33,710 nt of DNA from Leucobacter sp. (lineage in GTDB: Bacteria > Actinomycetota > Actinomycetes > Actinomycetales > Microbacteriaceae): assembly GCA_031178565.1 (NCBI GenBank), contig JAPSIU010000003.1, positions 1-33,710 on the forward strand, read 5' to 3'. Of the stretch, positions 9,725-15,367 are shown one piece after another. Position 1 is the stretch's first letter. Each line of letters begins with the position of its first letter. The translations under genes were made by a program, and so were the position numbers. Below the pieces are notes generated by a model. It was not told the origin of the DNA and ran no database searches. It was given only the letters and a program-made list of their open reading frames with translations.

Positions 9725-9738
9725 ACCGCGGGGCTCTC
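9710..9738 (+). terminator. Strong hairpin enclosing a stop codon, between tail and lysis genes
   Basis: An 11-bp perfect stem (9710-9720 with 9728-9738, starting GAGAGCCCCGC) closes a 7-base loop holding the TAA of the upstream gene. No T-run follows, so it is either a weak terminator, an RNA-processing site or an mRNA-stabilising structure before the endolysin. Confidence 0.5.
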
Positions 9739-9756
9739 CTCACTTGAGGAGACTTC

Positions 9757-10449
9757 ATGGCGATTTACTACCCGTTCGACCTGTCCCTCGTCTCCGAGTG
9801 GCCAGGCACCCGGCCCGCCGGCTGGGCTCCGCACTGGGGCACCGACTTCGCCGTGCCCTCCGGTACGTCCGTCCCCGCGACGGGCACCGGCACGATCGTG
9901 CGCGTTGGCGACGACGGCCTCGGCGGCTTCACCATCGACCTCGTGGACGACTCCGGCCTACTGCACCGCTTCGGTCACCTCACCTGGCGGTCCGCGCGCG
10001 TCAGCGTCGGGCAGCGCGTCGCCGCCGGCCAGGTCATCGCGCTCTCGGGGAACTCTGGGGCCTCCCTCGGCCCACACCTCCACTGGGAGCTGCGCTGGGA
10101 CCGTCTCTGGTCCTGGGGCGCATGGGTCGACCCCCGCTCGCTCAATCCCCGGCGGCTCGGCAGCTCCGCGCCGACCCCTATCAAGCAGACCGGCGACTGC
10201 GGGTGCGCACGTCGCCGCATCAGGAAAGGACAGAAGGAAATGCATCTCATCTTCCTCACCAAGGGAGCCCGCCAGGACGGGTCCCCCGCGTACGCCATCT
10301 ACGAGCCCGGCCAGCAGGGGTCGTGGGAGGAGTTCGACAACACCACCGCGAAGGGCAAATACGCCAATGCACTGGCGGCGCAGTTCGGTACGCCGATGGA
10401 GGTGAGCCTCAAGAAGTGGCTCGACCTGCAGAAGAAGTACAAGGCATGA
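9757..10449 (+). CDS. Phage endolysin, M23-family zinc metallopeptidase with C-terminal wall-binding-like domain
   Basis: A 230-residue lytic enzyme expected to cut peptide cross-links of peptidoglycan. Residues 20-140 are an M23 (lysostaphin-type) peptidase: zinc ligands His26 and Asp30 (HWGTD), active-site His74 (RFGHL), and His107/His109 in the GPHLHWE signature. A short basic linker (about 140-161, with CGC and RRR) leads to a C-terminal domain of about 69 residues beginning MHLIFLTKG, probably cell-wall binding. There is no signal peptide, so release would depend on the holin-like proteins downstream. The start at 9757 follows GAGGAG. An in-frame ATG at 10240 has its own ribosome-binding site, so the C-terminal domain may also be made separately. 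The stop overlaps the next ATG (ATGA). Confidence 0.88.
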   Translation: MAIYYPFDLSLVSEWPGTRPAGWAPHWGTDFAVPSGTSVPATGTGTIVRVGDDGLGGFTIDLVDDSGLLHRFGHLTWRSARVSVGQRVAAGQVIALSGNSGASLGPHLHWELRWDRLWSWGAWVDPRSLNPRRLGSSAPTPIKQTGDCGCARRRIRKGQKEMHLIFLTKGARQDGSPAYAIYEPGQQGSWEEFDNTTAKGKYANALAAQFGTPMEVSLKKWLDLQKKYKA

Positions 10450-10835
10450 CCCCTGGCCCGATGCTCGAGATCGATTGGAGCATCGTGCTTACAGCTCTCA
10501 TCGGAGCGGCGGGCGGCGCTGTCGTCGCCCTGATCGGTGCGAGGGAGCGACGGCACGAGACTGCGAAGACGCTCCTGGCTCAGCAGGATCGCGAGCGGCG
10601 CGACCGAGCCGCGCAGCAGGAGGCCGCGACACAAACCCTCATCGACCAGATCCAGGAGGAGCGCGACGCCTACGCGCAGCAGCTCCGCGAGGAGCGAGCT
10701 GCTGGTGACGCTCGCCTGGACAAGATGTGGGCCGACAAGGCCGCTTCGCGTCAGCACGTCGCGCAGCTCCGCGCGCACATCTACCGCGGCGACCCGCCGC
10801 CCCCGCCGGAACCCCCGGTCGGCTACATCGAATAG
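10446..10835 (+). CDS. Phage lysis-region membrane protein with coiled coil
   Basis: A 129-residue protein starting at the ATG that overlaps the endolysin stop by 4 bases. Residues about 9-31 form one transmembrane segment (IVLTALIGAAGGAVVALIG), followed directly by a highly charged Arg/Glu/Gln helix (about 33-110, ERRHETAKTLLAQQDRERR) and a Pro-rich tail. One membrane segment plus a cytoplasmic or periplasmic coiled coil next to a holin is the layout of many actinophage second lysis proteins (holin partner, antiholin or spanin-like). The exact role cannot be set from sequence. It is followed by the holin gene 8 bases later. Confidence 0.7.
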   Translation: MTPGPMLEIDWSIVLTALIGAAGGAVVALIGARERRHETAKTLLAQQDRERRDRAAQQEAATQTLIDQIQEERDAYAQQLREERAAGDARLDKMWADKAASRQHVAQLRAHIYRGDPPPPPEPPVGYIE

Positions 10836-10843
10836 GAGACATC

Positions 10844-11143
10844 TTGGAAATCCAGATCCCTGCAATCCCTGCGGGCGTGCTCACGCTGCTCAGCGTGCTC
10901 GCCCCGTACGCGATCGCGCTCATCAACCACCCGTCGTGGCCAGCAGGGTCGAAGCGGGTCGTCGCGATCGCGGTGAGCTTCGTGCTTACTGTGGTCGTGC
11001 TCGCCGGTTACTTCGTCATGACCGGCGACCTGATCCCGCAGTGGCCCGTGCTCCTGCTCCTCGGCATCGTCGTCAGCCAAGCCGCATACACCGCGCTCTG
11101 GCCGTCCGTGAAATCCATCGAAGGCCGCCACGGCGCCCACTGA
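10844..11143 (+). CDS. Holin-like membrane protein
   Basis: A 99-residue protein. The TTG start at 10844 is preferred because TAGGAG (10833-10838) precedes it; the in-frame upstream start at 10727 lies inside the previous gene. Three hydrophobic stretches are visible: about residues 8-24 (GVLTLLSVLAPYAIALI), 36-55 (VVAIAVSFVLTVVVLAGYF) and 65-85 (VLLLLGIVVSQAAYTALW). Small size, multiple membrane segments and the position after the endolysin fit a holin, which forms the membrane holes that release or activate the lysin. A strong terminator follows, ending the late operon. Confidence 0.75.
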   Translation: MEIQIPAIPAGVLTLLSVLAPYAIALINHPSWPAGSKRVVAIAVSFVLTVVVLAGYFVMTGDLIPQWPVLLLLGIVVSQAAYTALWPSVKSIEGRHGAH

Positions 11144-11162
11144 TATCCCCCTCGCAAGACTT

Positions 11163-11198
11163 CGCCCCCTCCTGGCTTCGGCTGGGAGGGGGCGATTT
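11163..11198 (+). terminator. Rho-independent terminator of the late phage operon
   Basis: A 14-bp stem beginning CGCCCCCTCC, closed by a TTCG tetraloop (11177-11180) and followed by ATTTTC. It lies 20 bases after the holin stop and between convergent genes, so it ends the lysis operon; the same stem may stop the opposing SRAP transcript. Confidence 0.85.
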
Positions 11199-11206
11199 TC
11201 GTGTGT

Positions 11207-11833
11207 CTACACGGTCGTCATGGCGCGGGAGATCTCCTCGCTCGCGTGCTGCACCTCGGCGACAAGCTCGGCATCCCCAGGACGCTCGGGGTCGAGCCAC
11301 TCGTCATGCATCTCGCGCGGCAGCACGAGCGGCATGCGCCCCCAGTACTCCGCGGCCTCACTCCCGGCGGGCGCGTCGCGGGTGACCATCGAGTAGGAGA
11401 CGAGCTCGCTACCGTCGTCGCGAGTCACGGTCGAGGTGACGGCCGCGATCCCGAAAATCTCCTCGCCCGGGAGAGTGAAGCGCCCCTTCTTCTCGATGTA
11501 CCATGTCGCGGGCAGGAGGGCTCGGTGCTGGAAGGGACGCTTCCATGAGCGGAGCAGGCGGTCGTCGCGCGAGTTGAACGCCGAGAACTTCACCGGCCCG
11601 GAGCCGTCGAGCCAGAGCCACCACCACGCGAGCAGCAACTCCCGCCCGCCCTCGGATGCGCGGATGATCGGGTTCAAATTCAGGGCGTTCTTCCCTGTGA
11701 TCTTCGCCCCGCCGCCGCGCTGCTGCATCCACTCATCCAGCAGCGACAGGGATCCCTGCTCACTCATCGGCTCGAGACCGCCCGGGAGAGGGATGATCTT
11801 GCCGTCGCCGCCGAGTCCATACGATGCGCACAT
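11207..11833 (-). CDS. SRAP-family (YedK/HMCES-like) DNA-lesion shielding protein, divergent active site
   Basis: A 208-residue protein of the SOS-response-associated peptidase family. Members use the N-terminal Cys to form a thiazolidine cross-link with abasic sites in single-stranded DNA. Seen here: Cys2 directly after Met1, Asn87 in FNSR (family FNAR), Glu114 in LLPATWYIE (family LIPADGFYE), and the RMPLVLP strand. The His that normally precedes RMP (family HxRMP) is replaced by Trp164 (EYWGRMP), so cross-link reversal may be altered. The gene faces the lysis operon near the prophage end, a typical place for an accessory gene. No Shine-Dalgarno precedes it, but TAGCCT lies 6 bases before ATG, suggesting a leaderless transcript. 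Confidence 0.85.
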   Translation of the reverse strand: MCASYGLGGDGKIIPLPGGLEPMSEQGSLSLLDEWMQQRGGGAKITGKNALNLNPIIRASEGGRELLLAWWWLWLDGSGPVKFSAFNSRDDRLLRSWKRPFQHRALLPATWYIEKKGRFTLPGEEIFGIAAVTSTVTRDDGSELVSYSMVTRDAPAGSEAAEYWGRMPLVLPREMHDEWLDPERPGDAELVAEVQHASEEISRAMTTV

Positions 11834-11839
11834 GCCGAC

Positions 11840-11845
11840 AGGCTA
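11840..11845 (-). promoter_or_regulatory. Leaderless-type -10 element of the SRAP gene
   Basis: On the minus strand TAGCCT lies exactly 6 bases before the ATG at 11833, so transcription would begin at or next to the start codon. No Shine-Dalgarno is present. Inferred from the TANNNT rule for actinobacterial leaderless genes. Confidence 0.5.
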
Positions 11846-11893
11846 CGCCGCCGAGCCAGTCGTCGCTAGGGCTCCAGCCTAGGCTGATGACCA

Positions 11894-12175
11894 TCAGGGC
11901 TGCTCGACAGCGCCGTTCAGAGGCCCGTTGCGCGACCGCTGAGCGGCCTTGATCGGGCCGTCACCCCAGCGCACCGAAGCGTCCGCAGCAGCTAGCGTCG
12001 TCTGGATCGAGGTCATACGCCGCTGCGCGGGGTCGACATGCCATCCCATGACGAGGAATCGCGCCTCCCCGGCGGTGTCGGTGATGCGGTGCACGATCGC
12101 TGCAGGGTGATCTTTCACGTAGCGCATGATCGCCCACGTGTCGGCGTCCAGTCGGATCGGGTCAGGATTCGGCAT
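11894..12175 (-). CDS. Small prophage protein, function unknown (93 aa)
   Basis: A 93-residue acidic/neutral protein beginning MPNPDPIRLDADTWAIM. The start is placed at 12175 because TATCCT lies 6 bases upstream of this ATG, the leaderless pattern, whereas extending the frame further upstream overlaps other small genes and gives Arg-rich noise. The N-terminal two thirds alternate strands and a helix (about residues 11-50 include VKDHPAAIVHRI and EARFLVMGWHV), compatible with one small alpha/beta domain; the C-terminus is polar. No known motif or membrane segment is seen. It lies 60 bases upstream of the SRAP gene on the same strand and downstream of a zinc-ribbon gene. I do not recognise a family. 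Confidence 0.6.
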   Translation of the reverse strand: MPNPDPIRLDADTWAIMRYVKDHPAAIVHRITDTAGEARFLVMGWHVDPAQRRMTSIQTTLAAADASVRWGDGPIKAAQRSRNGPLNGAVEQP

Positions 12176-12181
12176 GCGGGC

Positions 12182-12187
12182 AGGATA
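12182..12187 (-). promoter_or_regulatory. Leaderless-type -10 element of the 93-aa gene
   Basis: Minus-strand TATCCT ends 6 bases before the ATG at 12175, and no ribosome-binding site is present at normal distance. Confidence 0.45.
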
Positions 12188-12204
12188 CGCCGCACTCCCG
12201 ACAA

Positions 12205-12339
12205 TCAGCCCTCGGTCTCCCAGGGCAGACGCTCCGGCAGCGCCGGCAGGATCCGCACGACACCGCACGCGGCGTCGAGGCATCGGACGGTCTCCCCTTC
12301 CCGCTCCGCGGGTCCCCCGCACCCGACACAGATCCACAC
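12205..12339 (-). CDS. Tiny zinc-ribbon-like prophage protein (44 aa)
   Basis: A 44-residue protein starting at GTG (12339), with GGGAGG (12347-12352, minus strand) 7 bases upstream. It contains Cys4-x2-Cys7 (ICVGC) and Cys20-x4-Cys25 (RCLDAAC), four Cys spaced as in a small zinc ribbon, then a Pro/Leu-rich tail ending LPWETEG. Such mini zinc ribbons are common in phage accessory regions and usually bind nucleic acid or protein, but the partner here is unknown. Its ribosome-binding site lies inside the end of the upstream 49-aa gene, and only 2 bases separate the two, which supports both as real genes. It is too short to be found by usual length cut-offs. Confidence 0.6.
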   Translation of the reverse strand: MWICVGCGGPAEREGETVRCLDAACGVVRILPALPERLPWETEG

Positions 12340-12341
12340 CG

Positions 12342-12491
12342 CTACGCCTCCCGATACCAGGCAATCTTCACAGCACCCTCCGGGAGCCGCGAGAGGGCCG
12401 CACGCGTCCCGGCGTCCCAGTCTCCGACATCGTCGCTCTCGGCTCGGGAGATCGCGCCGTCGGGGAGGCGGTAGACGAGGATCGCACGCAT
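12342..12491 (-). CDS. Tiny prophage protein (49 aa), function unknown
   Basis: A 49-residue protein, MRAILVYRLPDG at the start and VKIAWYREA at the end. The pattern (short strand, turn, acidic SRAESDDVGDWD segment, Ala/Leu helix, final strand) recalls small phage proteins of one alpha/beta unit; no family is recognised. The ATG at 12491 has no Shine-Dalgarno but has TAGGCT 6 bases upstream, so a leaderless transcript is likely. It is the first gene of the minus-strand accessory group and overlaps functionally with the next gene, whose ribosome-binding site is inside its last codons. TGGGGCA repeats lie just upstream of its -10 element and may control it. Confidence 0.55.
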   Translation of the reverse strand: MRAILVYRLPDGAISRAESDDVGDWDAGTRAALSRLPEGAVKIAWYREA

Positions 12492-12497
12492 GACCGC

Positions 12498-12503
12498 AGC
12501 CTA
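12498..12503 (-). promoter_or_regulatory. Leaderless-type -10 element of the 49-aa gene
   Basis: Minus-strand TAGGCT ends 6 bases before the ATG at 12491. Two TGGGGCA copies (12510-12516, 12521-12527) lie immediately upstream, where an activator or repressor could bind. Confidence 0.5.
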
Positions 12504-12509
12504 CCGGGA

Positions 12510-12661
12510 TGGGGCAAATCTGGGGCAGTGGGCAATCGCAGTTGGTCGTAATGCGTTGCCCCACGCGGCCCCCTAGTCTTCGACAGATCGACCCTCTCGA
12601 GCCGATCTGTCGTAGGCTGCCGTGGGGCACCGCGATCCGTCGCAGACGGTCGTAATCTGCG
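12510..12661. repeat. Repeat-rich prophage edge: TGGGGCA copies, GGTCGTAAT pair and nested palindrome
   Basis: TGGGGCA occurs at 12510-12516, 12521-12527 and 12623-12629, and inverted at 12557-12563. GGTCGTAAT occurs at 12544-12552 and 12648-12656. A palindrome has a 10-bp inner stem (CGACAGATCG, 12581-12590, with 12603-12612) and a 9-bp outer stem (TGCCCCACG, 12557-12565, with 12621-12629). A 6-bp hairpin (12641-12646 with 12656-12661) encloses the second GGTCGTAAT. No gene is seen here. Integrase/excisionase arm sites or operators for the divergent small genes are the likeliest readings. Confidence 0.6.
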
Positions 12662-12671
12662 AGCCTCATTC

Positions 12672-12710
12672 CGGTACCGTAGGTCGGGGGTTCGAATCCC
12701 TCCGGGGGCA
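12672..12710 (+). other. tRNA 3'-end fragment, probable prophage attachment site (distal att)
   Basis: Bases 12686-12702 form a T-arm (GGGGG, loop TTCGAAT, CCCTC-type 3' strand), followed by CGGGGGC and discriminator A (12703-12710), the 3' side of an acceptor stem. The preceding ACCGT-AGGTC fits the 3' anticodon stem and variable loop of an Arg-type tRNA. The matching 5' half (expected GCCCCCG) is absent in the 80 bases upstream, so this is not a working tRNA. Such partial copies arise when a phage integrates into a tRNA 3' end. The tRNA identity is a guess from the variable-loop and T-arm sequence. Confidence 0.7.
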
Positions 12711-12721
12711 CTGTGACATCG

Positions 12722-12764
12722 CCCCTCAGCTTCCGCGGGATCACGCGGGACCTGAGGGGTTTTT
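12722..12764 (+). terminator. Rho-independent terminator just outside the prophage
   Basis: An 8-bp stem CCCCTCAG (12722-12729) pairs with CTGAGGGG (12752-12759), followed by TTTTTC. A small inner hairpin fills the loop. It lies 12 bases after the tRNA 3' end, so it is probably the original terminator of the invaded tRNA gene. From 12765 to 12886 I see nothing else. Confidence 0.8.
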
Positions 12765-12886
12765 CCATGCTTCGATGGGGTGGGCCCACATTCAGGTTTC
12801 CCAGGCGCCGGACCGCCGATCCCGATTTCGTAGGCGACCCAGAGGGCCTCCTCACCCTGTCGGGGCGGGCTGCTCGGGGCACTCGG

Positions 12887-12915
12887 CGAGCACACGACGA
12901 CTCGCGTCGTGCTCG
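12887..12915 (-). terminator. Hairpin after the HNH gene
   Basis: An imperfect 11-bp stem (CGAGCA/CGACG with CGTCG/TGCTCG, two bulged bases, 5-base loop) lies 2 bases past the TAG of the HNH-type gene on the minus strand. No T-run follows, so termination is uncertain. Confidence 0.4.
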
Positions 12916-12917
12916 GC

Positions 12918-13601
12918 CTACGTCATCCACAACCCGTACTCGACCTTGACGGAGACCTGGTGCGCGACGTACTCGCACCTGAAGGACCCGTTCGGAGGCA
13001 GCCAGGACGCGGCGTCCCCGTCGCCCTTTCGGTTGTTCGTCGGACCGTCGACCGCGAAGAGGTTGAGCGGGTCGTTGGCGAGGGCGATCCGCTCATCCCG
13101 CGTCAGCGCCTGGGCGCCCTTCTGCCAGGCGTCCGAGAGTGCGACGACGTGATCGATCTGCACCGCCTCGGAGGTGCCCTGACCGCGCACGAACTCGATG
13201 CGCTTCCCGGTGTAGGGGTCGACGAGCACCCCGGAGAGCACCTTGCACGGCCCCGAGAGCACGACCCCCGCGAGGTCGCGCTGCAGCACATCGTTGCGGG
13301 CGTCGCAGCCGTTGCGATCCGGATCCTTCCACCCGCTCCCGAACCGCTCGTCCCGGTCGTAGCCCGTCTTGGGCGCGCGTCCCTTCACGGGGATCGCGTC
13401 GAGCAGGGCGAGCGCCGTACGGGACGCGTCCGGTGCCTTCGAGGGGGCCGGAGCGGGATCCGGAGCGGACTCGGGATCCGCGCTCCCCGGCACGGGCTCG
13501 GGAGGCGCTTCCAGCACCCGCCCCGCGGCCTGCGTCCCGACGAAGACCAGAGCGATCAGCAGAGCGATCAGAATCCAGGGCTTCTTCTTCAGTTCGCTCA
13601 T
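12918..13601 (-). CDS. Exported/membrane-anchored HNH-family nuclease (DUF1524-like)
   Basis: A 227-residue protein. Residues 1-7 are basic, 8-26 hydrophobic (WILIALLIALVFVG), then a Pro/Ala/Asp linker (about 31-60) and a catalytic domain. The domain carries the signature of the actinobacterial secreted HNH family: IDHVVALSDAW with catalytic His151, and NDPLNLFAVDGPTNNRKGD with Asn189/Asn190 and Lys192, a beta-beta-alpha-metal nuclease core. Cys99/Cys119/Cys209 could form a disulfide outside the cell. Likely role: degradation of extracellular DNA, as proposed for relatives. The start is ATG at 13601, overlapping the upstream regulator's stop (ATGA), so the two are translationally coupled; a longer frame further upstream runs inside that regulator and is rejected. 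Confidence 0.8.
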   Translation of the reverse strand: MSELKKKPWILIALLIALVFVGTQAAGRVLEAPPEPVPGSADPESAPDPAPAPSKAPDASRTALALLDAIPVKGRAPKTGYDRDERFGSGWKDPDRNGCDARNDVLQRDLAGVVLSGPCKVLSGVLVDPYTGKRIEFVRGQGTSEAVQIDHVVALSDAWQKGAQALTRDERIALANDPLNLFAVDGPTNNRKGDGDAASWLPPNGSFRCEYVAHQVSVKVEYGLWMT

Positions 13602-14542
13602 CCCGTCGCGAACCGGCGCCGGTAGGAGGTGGGTGTCGTCGAGTACCGCCGCACGAAATTCTGCCGGAAGGTGACCGCGCTCGCGAAGCCGCACGTGCGA
13701 GCGATGCGTTCGATGCTCCAGTCGGTGCCCTCGAGGAGGCGGCACGTCTCGTCGAGACGGCGCGCGAGCACCCACCGGGCCGGGCTGGTTCCCATGACCT
13801 CCCGGAACAGGCGGGAGAAATTGCGGGGGCTCATCCGCGCGTGATCCGCGAGCTCCTCCAGGGACAGTCCCAGGTCGAGATTCTCGAGCGCCCAGGTGAC
13901 GGTCTCGCCGATCGGACCGGTCGTGCGGACGGGAAGCGGACGCTCGATGAACTGCGCCTGGCCGCCCTCCCGGTGCGGGGCGACGACGAGGCTACGGGCG
14001 ATCGCCGTCGCCGCGGCCGAGCCGAGCCGCCGCCGCACCACGTGCAGGCACGCGTCGAGCCCGGATGCGGTGCCGGCCGAGGTGAGCACGTCGCCGTGAT
14101 CGACGTAGATCGCGTCGGCCTGCACGTCCACAGCCGGGTACCGCTCCTCGAGTCCGGCGGCCGCGGCCCAGTGGGTCGTCGCGGATCGCCCGTCGAGGAT
14201 CCCGCTCGCGGCCACCGGGAACACACCGAGGCAGAGCCCGATGATCTCGGCTCCCCGGGCGTGGGCGGTACGGATCAGCTCCACAGTCTCCGGCGACGGC
14301 TCGGAGAGTTCGGTGCTCCACGACGGGAAGACCAGGATCGAGGCCTCCGCGGCGGCCTCGGGCCCCGCGATGCCGCCCATCTCGATGCCGTCCGAGGATC
14401 GCACCGGCCCGCCGTCGCTGCTCCAGACGACGGTGCTCCAGTCCTCGGCGAGCCCCTGCCGACCCACCTCTCCGAAGGTGAGCAGCGGAATGGCGAGGTG
14501 GAAGGCGGTGATTCCGTCGAACGCGTGCACCGCGACTCTCAT
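13598..14542 (-). CDS. GlxA-type transcriptional regulator: DJ-1/PfpI-like domain plus AraC HTH
   Basis: A 314-residue regulator. Residues 1-165 form a DJ-1/PfpI class-I-amidotransferase-like sensor domain, with the Cys of GLCLGVFPVAASG at the nucleophile elbow position and the typical LDGRSATTHW. Residues about 205-310 form an AraC DNA-binding domain with two HTHs (SLEELADHARMSPRNFSRLF, then SIERIARTCGFASAVTFRQNF) and the closing TPTSYRRRF. GlxA-type proteins usually act on neighbouring genes; the divergent isochorismatase-family hydrolase is the obvious target, and the overlapping HNH gene would be co-expressed. The ATG at 14542 is preferred over 14560 because CAGGA precedes it at normal spacing. 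Its ligand cannot be read from the sequence. Confidence 0.9.
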   Translation of the reverse strand: MRVAVHAFDGITAFHLAIPLLTFGEVGRQGLAEDWSTVVWSSDGGPVRSSDGIEMGGIAGPEAAAEASILVFPSWSTELSEPSPETVELIRTAHARGAEIIGLCLGVFPVAASGILDGRSATTHWAAAAGLEERYPAVDVQADAIYVDHGDVLTSAGTASGLDACLHVVRRRLGSAAATAIARSLVVAPHREGGQAQFIERPLPVRTTGPIGETVTWALENLDLGLSLEELADHARMSPRNFSRLFREVMGTSPARWVLARRLDETCRLLEGTDWSIERIARTCGFASAVTFRQNFVRRYSTTPTSYRRRFATG

Positions 14543-14664
14543 ATGTTGTCCTGAATCCATCGAAGATGTGCTGATACGCCACTCACGTTACCCCACTCGG
14601 ACCTCGCAGGATAGGAAGCGAGCCGCACCGCCCGGAGCGGCCGCATCCGCCGAAAGGAACGTCA

Positions 14665-15297
14665 ATGACCGCCCCCACCCGCGCGCTCGTCGTGATCGAT
14701 GTGCAGAACGACTACTTCGCAGGACCTCTCGAGATCCAGCACCCTCCCCGCGACGCGTCGCTCTCGAACATCACGCGCGTCATGGACGCGGCACGAGACG
14801 CCGGGATCCCCGTGCTGACCGTGCAGCACATCCTGCCCGCGGGTGCACCCGTCTTCGCCGAGGGCTCCGAGGGAGCGAGCCTGCACCCCGAGGTCGAGCG
14901 CCGCGCCGAGAGCGCGGCGAAGCACGTCACCAAGGACGTCTCGAGCGTCTTCGGCGTAGAGGGCGTGACCGAATGGCTGCGCGAGAACGGCGTCGACACG
15001 GTGACCCTCGTCGGCTACATGACGAACAACTGCGTCATCGGCACCGCAGCGGGGGCGGAGCCGCTCGGCTTCGCCGTCGAGGTGCTGTCCGACGCCACCG
15101 GCGCGATCCACCTCGCGAACGAGGCCGGGAGCGTCTCGGCGCAGCAGGTGCACGAGACCCTGCTCGCCCTGCTCCACTCCAACTGGGCCGCGGTGGCGGA
15201 CGCCGACGCCTGGATCGGCGCGCTCGCCGCGGGCGACGCTCTCCCGAAGAGCGACCTCGGCACCTCTTCGATCCAGGGTGCCGCGACGCATCAGTAG
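14665..15297 (+). CDS. Isochorismatase-family cysteine hydrolase (nicotinamidase-like)
   Basis: A 210-residue cytoplasmic hydrolase. The catalytic triad is complete: Asp12 (VVIDVQNDYF), Lys90 (HVTKDVSSVF) and Cys123 (MTNNCVIGTA) after the cis-peptide strand LVGYMT. Family members hydrolyse amide or ester bonds of small carbamoyl compounds (nicotinamide, N-carbamoylsarcosine, ureidoacrylate, isochorismate). The residues seen do not fix the substrate; no metal-binding DxHxxH of true nicotinamidases is evident, so another amide is more likely. The gene starts at ATG 14665 after AAAGGAA and is divergent from the GlxA-type regulator (122-base gap), the common arrangement for control by that regulator. 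The C-terminal 20 residues are an unstructured extension. Confidence 0.88.
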   Translation: MTAPTRALVVIDVQNDYFAGPLEIQHPPRDASLSNITRVMDAARDAGIPVLTVQHILPAGAPVFAEGSEGASLHPEVERRAESAAKHVTKDVSSVFGVEGVTEWLRENGVDTVTLVGYMTNNCVIGTAAGAEPLGFAVEVLSDATGAIHLANEAGSVSAQQVHETLLALLHSNWAAVADADAWIGALAAGDALPKSDLGTSSIQGAATHQ

Positions 15298-15355
15298 GCG
15301 CATCAGCAGGAATCGGTCGAAGGACGACCCCGGCGAGAAGGCGGCTCCCGAACGC

Positions 15356-15361
15356 TAGGCT
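15356..15361 (+). promoter_or_regulatory. Leaderless-type -10 element of the SDR gene
   Basis: TAGGCT ends 6 bases before the ATG at 15368, and no Shine-Dalgarno is present. A clear -35 is not visible. Confidence 0.5.
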
Positions 15362-15367
15362 CGAGTC

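Noticed and set aside
9744..10445. An N-terminal extension of the 129-aa membrane protein overlapping the whole endolysin gene
   Set aside because: The extension is Arg/Pro-rich noise; the ATG at 10446 with the ATGA overlap is the natural start.
12636..12710. A complete tRNA gene ending at 12710
   Set aside because: Only the T-arm and acceptor 3' side fold correctly; the hairpin at 12641-12661 has a 9-base loop and no partner for CGGGGGC is found upstream.
12205..12978. A 257-codon minus-strand frame containing PPEGFEPPTYG, and a parallel frame with GGIRTPDL (12368-12895)
   Set aside because: These peptides are the well-known false translation of tRNA T-arm/acceptor sequence on the opposite strand; they run through the att site and the terminator.
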